Below, piece by piece: positions 1 through 28,690 of a stretch of DNA of 64,000 nucleotides (positions are counted from its first letter, which is position 1; every line of letters begins with the position of its first letter). The DNA lies in contig CM040745.1 in assembly GCA_022829145.1 (NCBI GenBank), forward strand, positions 25,574,906 through 25,638,905, written 5' to 3'. The position numbers and the translations under genes are program-made. Origin of the DNA: Albula goreensis (Eukaryota; Chordata; Actinopteri; Albuliformes; Albulidae). The notes beneath the pieces are model-generated. The model ran no database searches. It was not told the origin of the DNA and saw only the letters and a list, made by a program, of their open reading frames with translations.

Positions 1-1316
1 TCAAAATGGATAGTCAGCAAAAAAGCACTTCACTGAGTGAATTAAATGAACAGTGTTCAAAACCTAAATGAAGTCTCTGAAAAATTGAGTAATTACCACA
101 CCACAGATCAATGCATAAACAAACCACGTATTATTCAATTGGCACTTTGCTTTCAGAGGAATCCTGTCTGCCCACAATGCCTGTCTGTTGGCTCTTCTAT
201 TGGACTGTCAATATGAGGATTTTGCATCTCCACAGGGGTCAACCAGTACATTGTGATGAACAAGACAATGCTGTTCACAGATTAAGGCAGTTTACCTCCT
301 CTCTAAGTTGAACCACAGTGCTCTTTCACAAACTCTCTTCAGTTACCTTCATTCATTTCTGTTCAGCAATCTAACGAATGCAATGTCAATTTGACTGAAC
401 AAAACACCTTTGAGCTCTCATGATAAACTGAATTTCTAAGAATATAGCTGCATTCCTCCACTAGCTGCATCTGGGTAGTGCTTGTGAGCTCCCCTTTTAA
501 TTATTCTGATGGATCATTATCTCCTGAGGAATTGCATGGCAACAGGTGTGAATGACAGGGGATGCTCCATTTTTTTTTAGGGAGCTAGGGGTACAGTCTT
601 GAAGATAGGTTTTTATATTCTAGTGTCTCACAATGGACACAAAAGTTTACTGATTTAGTGACAAGTAAAGGTAAGGAACAATGCATGAAATAATCTTTTC
701 TCTTTCTCTCTTCTCCCTGTCTCTCTCACTTTCCCTCTCTCTTCCCCTCTCCATCTCTCAATGTGATTAGCACTGCATCTTATGCAAATGAGTGAAATTT
801 CTGTTTCCTCAAAGCCTGCGCAAATGCACAAAAGCATACACTAATGTTTATAAGGACTTACACATCCACAAAAGGATGAATGAAATATTTGCGTTTGTTT
901 CTTGATATGCAAATGATATGTATATGAGCTCATAGGTATTCTTGGCATTTCTCAGAAGGGCTGTATTATCTCAATGCTCATTATGATATGATATTATATC
1001 AGTATTTTTCATTTTCATATCTACCGAGAGGCACTGAAAAACAATTATCATTTTCTGGCAGCAAAAATATCCTCTGAAATTTTAAATCATTAATGTAAAC
1101 ATTTAAATTTAAGAGGGGTGTTTTCTATATTGATTTGTCAATGTATAAATATCAATGTAAGTGTTTATCGATGGCTCTTTGATTATGAGACTGTCAAAGG
1201 GAGAAGGTTAGTGGTAGCTAGCTGACTCCATAGTAGAGAATGGAACATATTCTAAATGATGGGGCAAAGAGAAGTGAATTATCTGAGCAACATTTGATGA
1301 GAAGGAAACAGCTATT

Positions 1317-1373
<57 letters not shown>

Positions 1374-1386
1374 TGGTGGGGGGGGT
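1317..1386. repeat. Compound (TG)n(AG)n microsatellite with G-rich tail
   Basis: About nine TG dinucleotides run straight into about nineteen AG dinucleotides, followed by TGG repeats and a run of G. The (AG)n part is a perfect purine/pyrimidine mirror tract able in principle to form a triplex. It lies inside a KLF12 intron. Confidence 0.95.
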
Positions 1387-1950
1387 TATAACAGGTGGAT
1401 AAAGGGTAAATGAAAAATGTAAGATGCAGCTAGTAATATCCATAGTTTACATAAGATGTAGACATTATTTAAATGTGTTACAAAGCTGACAACACAACTA
1501 TTTGGTAAATTATTGAAAGTGAGTAGACATGTAAATGTAAAAGCTATTTTGAGGGCATGTAATAGTTTTTTAATTTTTTAAAATATTTTTACAAGTGTAT
1601 GATCGCAAATTTGAAGCTAAATTTACTTTACAAAGCATGAGTCTCCACATCAATGTGGTCCCTGGAAATGATACAATTAAGCAACCATTCCCATGTGCCA
1701 TATTGATGTCTGAAGGATGTGAAAGGCGAGACAGTGTAAGATAATGACCTGTAAGAAAGATATAAACATGAAAGAAAAAATATTAAGAACCTGTGTTCAG
1801 CAATGTGACATAGAGAGGATGTGTACACTGCTTATACACACTCTGTGCTGATCTGAGATTTAATGAAGAAGTAACAGTGCGTTTCACATGATTTGTACAA
1901 AGTACTAAATGAACCTGTTTGTGAAAGCGGTAGACGAATGGGATATGGAC

Positions 1951-2151
1951 CAGGGGTTCTCAACCTTGGTCCTGCTGGACAACAGAATATTGTGGTTTTT
2001 GATTTCATCTGAAAAGCAGAAACCTGTTTAGCCTAAATGATTCAGGTGAAACAAGGTAACAGTGTAATCAACTGTTTTATTTGTTCAATTAACCTCTGAT
2101 TAACAACAAAAACAGCATGGTGACTGGCCAGAACCTGGGTCAAGGACCTCT
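1951..2151. mobile_element. Degenerate hAT-like MITE candidate
   Basis: The left end begins CAGGGGTTCTCAACCTTGG, the form of terminal repeat typical of hAT/Charlie elements. The right end, read on the other strand (AGAGGTCCTTGACCCAGG), matches it at about 15-16 of the first 23 positions, giving imperfect terminal inverted repeats about 200 bp apart. No transposase lies between them. I see no matching 8-bp target duplication, so the copy is old or the ends are misplaced. Confidence 0.4.
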
Positions 2152-5100
2152 AAACAATGAGGAAAAACAGCTACAGCAAAGCCTATTCTGAACATGAGGG
2201 TAGGAAAGGAGCAAGTGCTGAGAGGAAGCTAACACAACTTCCTGTAGGGTAAAGGAAATCTCCCATGGTCCTGTACTTCAGGCAAAACTGCCTTTGGACA
2301 CTGTATGAAACTGCCTTATATAAACAAACACAAAAAAGTTATGTAAGATTTTTAATCATCCCCAAGGGTCAGTCCATTAAAAGTCACAGAACATTATCCT
2401 ACACACTTACATTTATAAATGTATAAAATTTGTGACCCATCTCATCTGTGCTTTTCAGATTTACAAAAGCCACTGACACTGATATTGCTGTTTCATGTCC
2501 TTGAACAGTGTATACTGTAATAGGATACACTCCAATCATTGGGAAGCTCAAGGGTTTGCACCTGTGGTTCACATGGTTGCTGTGCACAGACGTGTAGGTA
2601 GATCATTTTTGGAAATGGTGATCACCCAAGGCTTGACAACATGGGCTCCTCGATGGAGGCAAAAGCAATGGCAGTCACTTCACTTCAGAAATGCAATCAT
2701 GACCTATTCGGTGCTATTCTGACTATATGTTACGCAAGCAGACACAAGGAGCGTCTTTCATGCAGATCACAAGGATGACAAAATTCTGTGGTCATCAGCA
2801 ATTGTGGGGGCCTCTCCCCTACAGAAAAGCTCATTAATTGGTTGGTAATTGTCAGTCATGCAAATTGTGACTTGCTTGATGTGCTTGAATGCTGAGAGTG
2901 TGGGAATGCTTGATCTCGGGTGAATCTTCTGTAATGACAAGAGATTTCTTGTCTCCAAAGTTAGACTCTAAACAGCCCATTGATATGTTTTCAATAAAAA
3001 ATTGCTCATATTTGCATTTTGCCAGCAAAATATAATCTATTAACCACATATTACATGGGTTTGGCAGGCTTTGTATTATAAAGGTAAACGGTCATTTGTA
3101 TATTTTTATCTAATTTGGCTTGAAGCTTGCAAGTGAGTATTATTCTTGGAGATGATTGTGTCAGGTAGTACCTTATAATTTGCAAGCATCTTAAAGAGTT
3201 TGTTCAGTAAAGAGCTTGGTTATTTTTAACTTTACATTCTATGCTGATTAGTTTAATGTGGAATCTCCTTGCAAACATAGTGAGTTTTGCTTAGCCATGC
3301 AGCTTATCTGCAGGCTAGATGTTGAGCCCTATCCACCATTAACCTGTCTTTCATGAACCTGATTATCTCTAACTATATTGCTGCCAGCGTAGCTAGCATG
3401 TCATATAAAAACTTTTCTGGCGATAAATGTGTCATCCAGAATATTTTAGTCAACTGCACAATAAACACTGAGTCAGACAGTGACATGGTGCTGCATTTAT
3501 TTTTTGACCTGACATTAAATGCAGTCTTATGTACTTGTTAGATGAGTTGTTGATTTGTGAAATTTTGACATTTCCTGTAAGCCTGAAAATGTGAGTCAGG
3601 ATTAAAAATCGGTGTTCAAAAACTGCAGTAATTCACTATGGCTTGGAATGCTTCCAGCATTACATGCACAGAAAGAAATGCTGGTCTTCAAACAAGGTGC
3701 TGTCAAAATACACTACCAAGGCATTTTTCACATCTGTTTTTGGAATATGAGAGCTCTTTCTTCAACTTAATGAGCCGTCCTCCAAAAATGGGAACATGCC
3801 AGGGAGTCTGCATTCCCAATAGTTATGCTGTGTTTCAGAGATGATCTGTGCCATGCAGATTACCCATTTCTATCGGCTCAACTCTAAAAAATAAATGTAT
3901 CTTAAAACATATGTAAGACCATTCTACACCTCAAAAACTCTCAGATCAAAAATTGAATTCCAGTCACTTTAATAATATGTGAACATATGTGTGCAAAAGT
4001 TACAGCAAAAATATACTTGTACATGTTTATATTTGGCATATTAAGTCAAACATATAGGCGTCATTACAATTATTTTTGCTTGTTCATTTTTGTCAACACA
4101 CACATATATACATAAGTACTGATATATCGCTAATATATAGCACACTGTGTTAAATTCAAAGCTCATTCCTTTATAATGTTTACTAGATGCTTGTAAATGT
4201 AAATGTTGCTAGGTTAAAAATCTATATTGAGATGCAAAACATTATTCATTGCTGTTGCTGATAAAAAATGGTGTGTATAATATCAACATATATATGATAT
4301 TTTAGCAATGGAGGTTCTGCATCATACAGATATAGACTTAAGTGACAACATAGTGTCACAAAGTACTTTTCTTTTACATACAAGAGGGCATTGAAACAAC
4401 ACTTGAGAAACATAAACCAACCTCAAGCAAATATCATTTTATGATAAGGTTTGTAATAAGACTTAAATGTTAAAAGCAGGGTGCTTGAAGATTGAATGAT
4501 GTGGCCGTAGTTGGTATTGCAGGGCAAGTGACGGTTAGACTGAAGGTCAGGAAATTGGACCCATATGATATTTTCTCAACATCAGAGAAGTGATGGACTG
4601 AAGATATTAGTGGAGCCAGGTTGGGTGTGTTCCTGTGGGCGTGATAAAAACCAGGAGGGACACACAACTGGAGTCTGTATAAACGTCTTCTCTCTCTTCC
4701 CACCATATCCTAACATAGAACTAAATTCCTTCCTCTGCTATACTACGTGGGTTGGTCAGACAACCTAATAAACATTTTTTTTATAATTTCACATATATAC
4801 TTATATTTGTATGCTGCTGCTTGTTGATTAATTGTTCCTCAAGTAATGAGTTTTACACTGGTGTTTACCTTTAATTGTGACATGAAGTTGCAGGTTAGTA
4901 CGGTGGGGGAGTTTTTGGATGGAAACTACTGAGCACAGTGTTTTACAGTCAAGGCCATGGCCAATATGAATGTGCATTCTGACCATTATTGTACATTACA
5001 GTTACAGATTCAACATTTTTAAAAATGTAAACGATTAAACAGGCAAGAAAGTTGTAAGACTTATTTCCATAGTGGACCATTGTCCATTGGGCTGTCCTTG

Positions 5101-5155
5101 GTGCAACTTGTTACTGTGTGAAATTTAAGAAGTCTGTATTTGTTTCCTTCTCCAG

Positions 5156-20779
<15,624 letters not shown>

Positions 20780-20932
20780 GGGACACAGGATGGATGGACA
20801 GACGGACATGCAGGCACACTGAAGAGCTGGGTCTCTTCTGGCACAGGTTCAGCTGGGCTGAACCCACCCCAAATTTCCCCTGCCCTGTGAGGGAGGACGT
20901 CCAGACAGATTACAGGGTCTGGCTCCTCCGGA

Positions 20933-20946
20933 CCAGCAGAGGGCGG
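20933..20946 (+). promoter_or_regulatory. Perfect CTCF-type core motif
   Basis: CCAGCAGAGGGCGG matches all 14 positions of the common CTCF consensus CCASYAGRKGGCRS. With equal base frequencies, about 0.03 perfect matches would be expected in 64 kb on both strands, and fewer in AT-rich DNA. It lies about 150 bp after the KLF12 stop codon. Occupancy is not shown by sequence alone. Confidence 0.6.
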
Positions 20947-23900
20947 CCTGGAAGCCGCCAAACTCTCCCATATACGGAGTCACAGGAACAACTTGTTCCA
21001 GCACTGTTTTAACAGAAAGTTTTTCTTTTTTTTCCAAAAGCATTTGGTTCCTCATCAGGACACACAGGTATTGACGTCATTGTCACCCACCACAGTTTTT
21101 ATTTTCCTCTGTTTCAGTTTGAATCATTCTGTCCTTTTTGATTCACCTTTGGTCAAATGGCTACTTTCCTGCATCTATAATGTGAAAGAACACTGTACGT
21201 TAGAAAGGCTGCGATAGCCATGGAGCCCCGGGGCCTGGGACAGACAGCACCCAGTACCCTCTAAGAAGAGCATTGTTGCACAGTTTCCCATTGCTCTGGC
21301 CTGGCCCATGCTCCAGCACCATGGAAAAGCTCAAGAGACGATTCTGCAGAAACACAGACGCCTGCAGGGGTCAGGACTGTAAAAACAGTGAGTGTGGTGC
21401 TTTCGCTTGTCCAAGGCTGAAACGCCAGCTGATGACATCATAACCACAATTGGCCAGGTAATCAAGCCACTCCTTTTCACACACACAGTATATATTGCAC
21501 ACAGATTCCATATATGTACATGCCTACATATACATATATGCAGTTCAATGTATTTGTTTTCATAAGTGAATTTCTTGAGCACAAGATCTTAAAAAATGCA
21601 CATGCCTAACAATGTATATGGAGGCCTCAAAAGACACTTCACCAGTAATCTAACATAAACTATTGTCATGGTATGCTTCACTGAGAGCCTATTTATTCTA
21701 CAGTTTTTTTTTACAGTTACTCTTTTTTTTTCAGAAATGAATTATTGGTGTATTTTGTTCTGTGATTCACAATCAGTAAAGTGCAATTTCATGTGATCAG
21801 TCTGTAAACATGAAAAACCTTTAAAAATGTCTACATGATTTGGAGCAGGATCTATACTGAAAACTCACTTTTCTGAAAACTGCAATGAACTGCAATGACC
21901 TGTATGTATTGATTAAATGTACTGCACACAACACTCAAATTAAATGTGGCAATTACAGTATACTGTACCCAAGATAGGTTAATCAGCTCTGAATCACTGC
22001 TGAAAAGGATTGATGTTTTTGGTTCATGTGAAATACAATAGGAGAGAAATACCTTCACTGGATAACTCTCTTGTACTAGATGCATAGCTACTGCATATTT
22101 TCACTATTCCAAATTCACTTCCCCATAACTAAATATGATCCAATTTCTCTGCCAAATTTTTAGCTGTGGCATTTTAGAGCACTCAAAGACATATCAACTC
22201 CATTGAAATATTGATGGTAATATGATAAAGTTCATAAACAAGGCAATTTATGTGAAAGTCTCTGATAATCTGATTAAGGGAAGTTGACAGTGGGTTAATC
22301 AACATCAACAGCAAGAACAATGTCAACAGTCTAACGTCACTGTTTTTATAAATACACATCTTATCAAGCAGATTTTTTTGTATTATGACATATTTTCATT
22401 TTGCCAAGAGAAAAATAAGTAACAGTAACCTCATTGTTATATGACATAAGATGCAATATTTTGGGAAAAACACAAATGTTTTTCTGTCACTGACACCCCT
22501 GACTAAGACGGCAGTATTTTCATAGTTTAAAGAATGGGGACTGACACTCATGTTCAGCTGTGAAGTGGGTCCATCAATGATCATTAATGATGAAATCAAG
22601 GGAGTTCTGTAATCAAGCAATTTGGTGATTAAACACATAATAGCATATAAAGTATTTTTCGTGATATAGACAGCTTGACTGTACCATCCATGTAGTGTTA
22701 GCCAATCACAGAGCTGCCTCACCAAATACATGACCAATGCAATGAGATAAAATACAAACATACATCAAGAAGATGACATTAAAAATGAAATTGATCAACA
22801 AGCAGGTGTTATTATTGCTAATTATATAGTAATATATCTTCTAGAATAACAGATTTCTTTGCATGTAAAAGCACACTCCAAACATATGTAATGTGAATAA
22901 ATATTATTTTAAAATTAAGTTGCTTTTATGCCATGCATTTTATTGTTTTTAGTGAGTAAAGTCTGAAATACATGAACTTAAAAGAACAGCACAGACGAGT
23001 GAGATATTTCATTCTGGCTTCATCTTGAGACAAAGGAATCGTGTGTCCTAGCAGTCTTAATCTAATGGGCATATCACATGTTAGAAGCACCTCTGTAAAT
23101 CTTCTCAACTTCTGACTGAATTTAATTAAATATTTGAATTATTATTTTAATTTAATATGTAATGTTAATTTGTATGTTATCCAAAGCTATTTTGTCAATG
23201 TTTAAATTTCCAAAATTCAATGACCATCTCATTTTGCACTAAAACGTTTCATCATGCATAGCAATTCTACTATTACCTGAAATAAATTTGGGAAAAAGGC
23301 TGATTTATCTACCTGCTAACCCAATTACATCTATTAACAGAAACATAGATCAGTTTGTTTTGTTCTTATAGCCATGTATAAGTCCTGTGCAATGTTATTT
23401 CAGCTTGAATGAGATACAGATTTTAAATATTGTGATAAAATTATAAAACAATTTTTGAAAAACATTTTTTTTTGAGAAATTGACATTAAACCAACGCATC
23501 AACGATACACATACATATGTCAAAAACATTAAACCCATATGTTAATACATAATAACAATGTCATATAGTAAAAAATTATATTAAATTTTACATCAGGCTA
23601 TTTGCTCCCCTGGATAGATTATTCTGTCATTTTTACAAGGGCGCTAAATTGGTATTAAATACAAGCACCCAGCTTTAGGTTGAGATGAGATGTAACTTGA
23701 TTGTTTTAACCAAGAAATGTGTTCTTCATCAAATCCCACAGAAGAATGGCAGCTCTTATTTTGGAAAACTTTTTCCATATATGTTCACATTACACACAGC
23801 TGCACCTTTGCAGGAATAGGGCATACATTTTAAATACATCATGCCACAGATCAGTGGTGATTTTAGTGAGGGTTATGTGCAAACATAAATGTTGTCTGTG

Positions 23901-24956
23901 AATCAGTTTCCCCTTATGCTATTCTGTGTTCACTTTTGATATGGCCAGTTACAGGTCACATGACTGCCTAGTGTATCAGGAGAGAGATCTCCACGACAAT
24001 TACCATATGACAATTATCATGCAACACATCAGTTGTACAGACTTTTGTATTGTACAGTGTGTGTGGGTTCAGTCACTTGAGATCATTTCAGCCTGGGCCT
24101 TTGTTAGGTCACAAGGCTAGTGTTTCTATATGGATGATGCTCTCATAAAAGTATTACGTTTTAACAACAACAACAGTATCAAATCAAGACAATGACTGTA
24201 CCTGAAATAAAAAATGCCTGCCTAGTCTCACTGCAGTGTTTCCAACAGTTTACTATTTAGTAACAGCCTAAGCAAATGTTGCTTTTACATTTCTTATACA
24301 GCATAATTAACTTTGCTATCATTGGGAGAAAATCATTGTGGTAAAATGTCTAGGAAACTAAAAATGGCAATACTTCATTATACCCATTCATATTTAAGAA
24401 CAAACCGCAATGCAGAAATACATGGGCCCCTAGGTTGTTAAATACAGTATTTCTTTACTGAAGTAACATAACGGTAATATAAGATTAATATGCTAATGTG
24501 CTAGTCCTTATAAAAACAGGAGGGATTATATTTAGATCTATTCTACCTAAAACAAAGCCGATACGTTTCTTTTATTTTGCTTGAATATTATATTGTGTAA
24601 TATATCCTTTTTCTGTACACATACTCAGAAATGTTATCATTTTACCATCAAGTAATACATTTGATTGGCTGGTGGGCCTCAGGCATGTCATCAGCACGTT
24701 GTATTATGAAGTGTAAGAGAGGCAACTTTGATTAGAATGTTAAACTGTGAATTATACACAGTAATAATCATCTACATATTTTCATATCATGTACTTTTTA
24801 TACTTTTCTGTAATGAGGGGCACTTCATTATAGGGCTATTTTCTGTATAAACAGTATTTTAAAATAAAGTAATTTATATGTGATTGTGAGGAACATATTT
24901 TGAAACTCAGCTTTGCATAGACTGTATATACTGTCCAGTGAAGGAACTTGTAATTT

Positions 24957-24976
24957 AAAAAAAAAAAAAAAAAAAC
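24957..24976 (+). repeat. A-tract
   Basis: An uninterrupted run of about 20 A within the probable KLF12 3'UTR. It could act as an internal priming site in oligo-dT libraries and mimic a transcript end. Confidence 0.9.
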
Positions 24977-26002
24977 AGGAATACCTTTAATACGTTTTTA
25001 CAGATAGCAAATCGTATAGTTTGGTATTTTACTCTTGGTTACATCCATACAAACAAGCAACTAGGAGCTATTAGTCAATTTCAATCTGACTATATACAGT
25101 AGTTCTGGTGAAAACTAACATTTAGAGAACAGGTTTACCATGAAGTGTCCCCCAGCACTGAAACATGTAGTTTTTAAATCATTAGAAAATCATTTTATAT
25201 GGCAACACCTGTGTACAAAAGTAATTATATAAACTGCTTTCTGAATTAAAGGTCAAAATATAATCACCCTTTTAAAGACCATCTGGGGTAATTTGGGATT
25301 AACTTCTTCAAAATGAAGGATTTGTTAAAATTAATTTTTCTCAGCAAAATGATTTCAGAAACAAACACCTTGCAGTATAATCCCTATATTTTAGGTATTA
25401 CTTAAAATCATTTTTTATGAAGTTAAAATAAGGCCATTTATCATATATGAATCAAAAAACATTTGCTTCTTTCAATCATGTTATTGTCATAGAAAATTCA
25501 TAAATTAATCTATTTAATGGTCCCTCAAATATGAAGATTACATTGATTAAACAAATGTAAATGGATGTTTTCTTTTGCTTCTACGCGTTCTTCTGTATGG
25601 GAAGAATATTATATTTTCTGTGGCATAATTTTGTAACGGCAAGCAGGGTCAAAGTTATGCAATAATGACTAGTGCCTCCTAACAACCTACTACAGTGTTC
25701 ACACAAAGAAATGTTACAGGTGATTTTCTCCTCAAGGTGCACCTTTAAAAGGTCCATAGTAAATTAGGTTTGTTTTAAAAGCACAGACACCCTAAAAGCA
25801 ACACTCACTTTAAATAAACGTCCTAGCATTTATGTTTTGTCTCCTTAATGCACTGAGCCTTATGACATATTTATAGATGCCACCTTCAGAGCTAACCGTG
25901 AGCAGCCAACGATCACATTTTGAATATATTATATGTGTCTCCTATGGAAGTAACATATGATTCATATGGATGTATAACTTCACATAAAGTACTGAACAGA
26001 TA

Positions 26003-26003
<1 letters not shown>

Positions 26004-26040
<37 letters not shown>
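26004..26040. repeat. (ATT)n microsatellite
   Basis: About twelve uninterrupted ATT trinucleotides. The poly-isoleucine reading frame across it is an artefact. Confidence 0.95.
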
Positions 26041-26041
<1 letters not shown>

Positions 26042-26677
26042 TTCTTCACCTTTCAAAATATCTGAAGGCATATTGCCTCGACTAATGTCATGTACCCCGT
26101 ATTACAAAGCCAGGAAATCTGGATTCATAATTTACAAAGGTGATTTAATGATGAACTGAAATTCACAGCAAAACCTCTTTTGAATGTGCAAAGACTGGGA
26201 TACCAACCTCTGGAACCTTTTTTTCTGTGAATGAAGCCCGGTTTCATTTATGTACAATTTTTTTTTCATTTAATACCAATTCTGATTTTGTTCTTTGCAT
26301 TGTAAACTAAGTAGATTAGCTGAAGCTTATGTTAAAATTTTAATGATATTATGTAAGTGTTGTTCTTGTATTTATGTATAGTGTATGTATTGTAAATATA
26401 TTCAGAGCTCTTCATCTTACTGTAAAATTGTGATTTCACCCTGCAATGATTTAAAGGGAGTCCCTGTTTGTTCAGTTCTGTCAGAGGATCGCAAGTCCCC
26501 ATCTCTTTTAAGAGAGTGGAAAGAACAAATGTTTTCTTTCTTTTTACCAATGGAGTCTAAATATTTTGTCTGTGCTTCTCTTTTTTCCTGTATTTTTCCT
26601 TATATGGATTTGGCTGTGAATTGAAACTGAGTTTAAACATATACATGTATAATAATCTGAATGAAGGCATGAAGGTA

Positions 26678-26683
26678 AATAAA
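26678..26683 (+). terminator. KLF12: Poly(A) signal, probable KLF12 3' end
   Basis: AATAAA sits in the context GGTAAATAAAGTTGAA and is followed about 40 bases later by a run of T and TGT (26719-26732), the usual arrangement of signal, cleavage region and U/GU-rich downstream element. Confidence 0.6.
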
Positions 26684-28605
26684 GTTGAATTTTGTATGTA
26701 ACAAGCCTTACAATGCCTTTTTTTTTTTTTTGTCAAGGCCAGGGCTTTGAGTGACACCTCTCACTATGACAGAAAGTAGGCAGGCTGTGATTGGGTATAC
26801 TCGGCAGGTTTGCCTGCTGCCTGAGGAGAGCTGGCAGTGTTCACTTTAAGAGTCTGAGTGGCAACATGGCACTGTCTTCACTGTCAAATATGCAGGACTA
26901 AGCTGATCACAAGTAAGATAACAGAACATCTACAAATCTAGCTACAAGGAGCAGTACACAAGAGAAATGGAAAACTAAATACCTCCATAAAGTGTCTTAT
27001 TTGTTGAATACAATATTTAACATCACATTCAGTGTACAGAGATCATACAAGCAAGCAATGATTCCATATTTTATTAGTGCTTTACAACACACATTTAAAT
27101 GAACTTGCTATATTAAGCTAGTAACATTTTTACAACATGTACGAACAAAGAATTCAGAACTATTGATATCTGCACAGATCAAAATGGATCTTGGTTATTT
27201 ATGCGTTGTTGTGTATTTCATTTAAATATGCATATCACTGCTCAAGCTTAAAAGGTGTAGGAGATTCAATTTCATATTGCTCCTGTTGAGGGCAGTAGTG
27301 ATCCCTGGCTTTCCTGATTCATAATGTACCAGCTGTTCCACATCAAACTACCTGTCATTTCTTGTTTTGACAGTTGACGATTTTTGTTTTGTTCTGTTGA
27401 ATGCTTTACTCAAATACTTTCTCAAAAATAGGTCCAACCAACAATCCTACCAAGGTGTACAATTGTGTGAATGCTTAAGACTTCAGAGAAAATACTTTGT
27501 ATTGTTAAAAAGTTTCCCTCATGAAAACCTTCACCCGTAATAATAGACAAAAGCAGCACAGAACTGTGGAAAGCTCTGCAATTGTTTTCAGCTGACATGG
27601 AAAAGCAGCACGAGACACAGATTGTGTTAGGAAACTGCACTTATGAATTCTCATTGGGGAGGGTCTACACCATTATAGTCCCAGTGCAATGTTACCAGGA
27701 GTAAGGGATAAAAGGAATGACAATTTAGCAGCAGTCGGTCAGAAATGGACTTTAAGAGCTGCTGTGATCATTTTATACACCACACATATAGGGAATTCTT
27801 CTACACATGTGAGACCTTCTCAAACAACATGTGTGGGGATTGTGCATGACTATTTCATAATCATGTTTCATGGATTCTCTCCATAGTTAAATACTATATA
27901 AGAACTGTAGGAAAATACAAAATGAGAATAATGAGAAAATGATGTTTATCTCACAATGGACATTTTAATGTTGCAATAAACAAGCACTGTAAATTGTAAT
28001 ATTAACCCTAAGCACCAACGAAGATACTAGCTTATTTATTTAATCCTTGCTTTAACTAGTTGTAATTCAAGTTTTTAACTCACAAAGGGTAAATCAGCCA
28101 ACATCAACATCTGCACAAAAGTGAAGAAAATGTCACTGTCTATAATATGTGAGGTATGCAGTTTTTTGGTAATCATTCCAAAAAGCCATTGATACGCTCA
28201 CACTTCTGCCTCACATTGAGTCACTGCTGTTGCAATTCACTCTGTGTTAGAGTGGTTTGCTTATCTGGATACATTTGGAAAGCTTTCGGCAAATTCTTTT
28301 AAGTTGTTCATGTTAAAGAAACATTGAACAGATGTTACAGAAGTACTCATCACAGTTACCGATAGATTCTTCAGTTCGTTGCTAGCCTCCGGTATCAGTG
28401 GGTGGAAAAGGATGGGAAACAGCAAAGGATAATAAAAAATTCCTGTGTGTGAAATAATAAAGACTGTTATTCATATCACCACTATGGCTTTATCCAAACA
28501 AAATAATTACTCTCATGACAAGACCTCTGGGTGCATTACGATGAAAAGTATGTTGACAAGACATTCCCAAGCGAGAGAGTACTTGTTAATATTTCATTTG
28601 GCAAT

Positions 28606-28690
28606 AATCCCACTTCTCTTTCTTTTGCGCTATCTCTTCTCTTTCTTTCTCTTTCTCTCTCACCCTCCATTTTTTCTCTTATTCTCTCAG
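28606..28690. repeat. Pyrimidine-rich (CTTT/CTCT) low-complexity tract
   Basis: An imperfect run of TCTCTTTC-type units in the intergenic region. Nothing else was recognised around it. Confidence 0.8.

Larger units (their letters stand above)
1..5155 (+). other. KLF12: KLF12 intron, 3' portion (upstream exons outside window)
   Basis: This AT-rich stretch has no convincing coding exon on either strand. It ends in a good splice acceptor (pyrimidine-rich, then AG at 5154-5155) that opens the first KLF12 exon in the window. I looked for the human-type N-terminal exon of KLF12 (initiator Met followed by the MLMLDGMPAV stretch) and did not find it, so the 5' coding exons are inferred to lie before position 1. 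The stretch holds a TG/AG microsatellite and a degenerate hAT-like element, listed separately. Confidence 0.6.
20780..26705 (+). other. KLF12: KLF12 3'UTR (probable), about 5.9 kb
   Basis: The AT-rich sequence downstream of the stop has no further genes on either strand. A well-formed poly(A) signal at 26678 is the best candidate end; an earlier AATAAA at 22896-22901 could give a shorter form. Human KLF12 also has a long 3'UTR. Pumilio-type sites occur at 24923-24930 (TGTATATA) and 26391-26398 (TGTAAATA). There is an A-tract at 24957-24976 and an ATT microsatellite at 26004-26040. The exact end is inferred. Confidence 0.5.
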
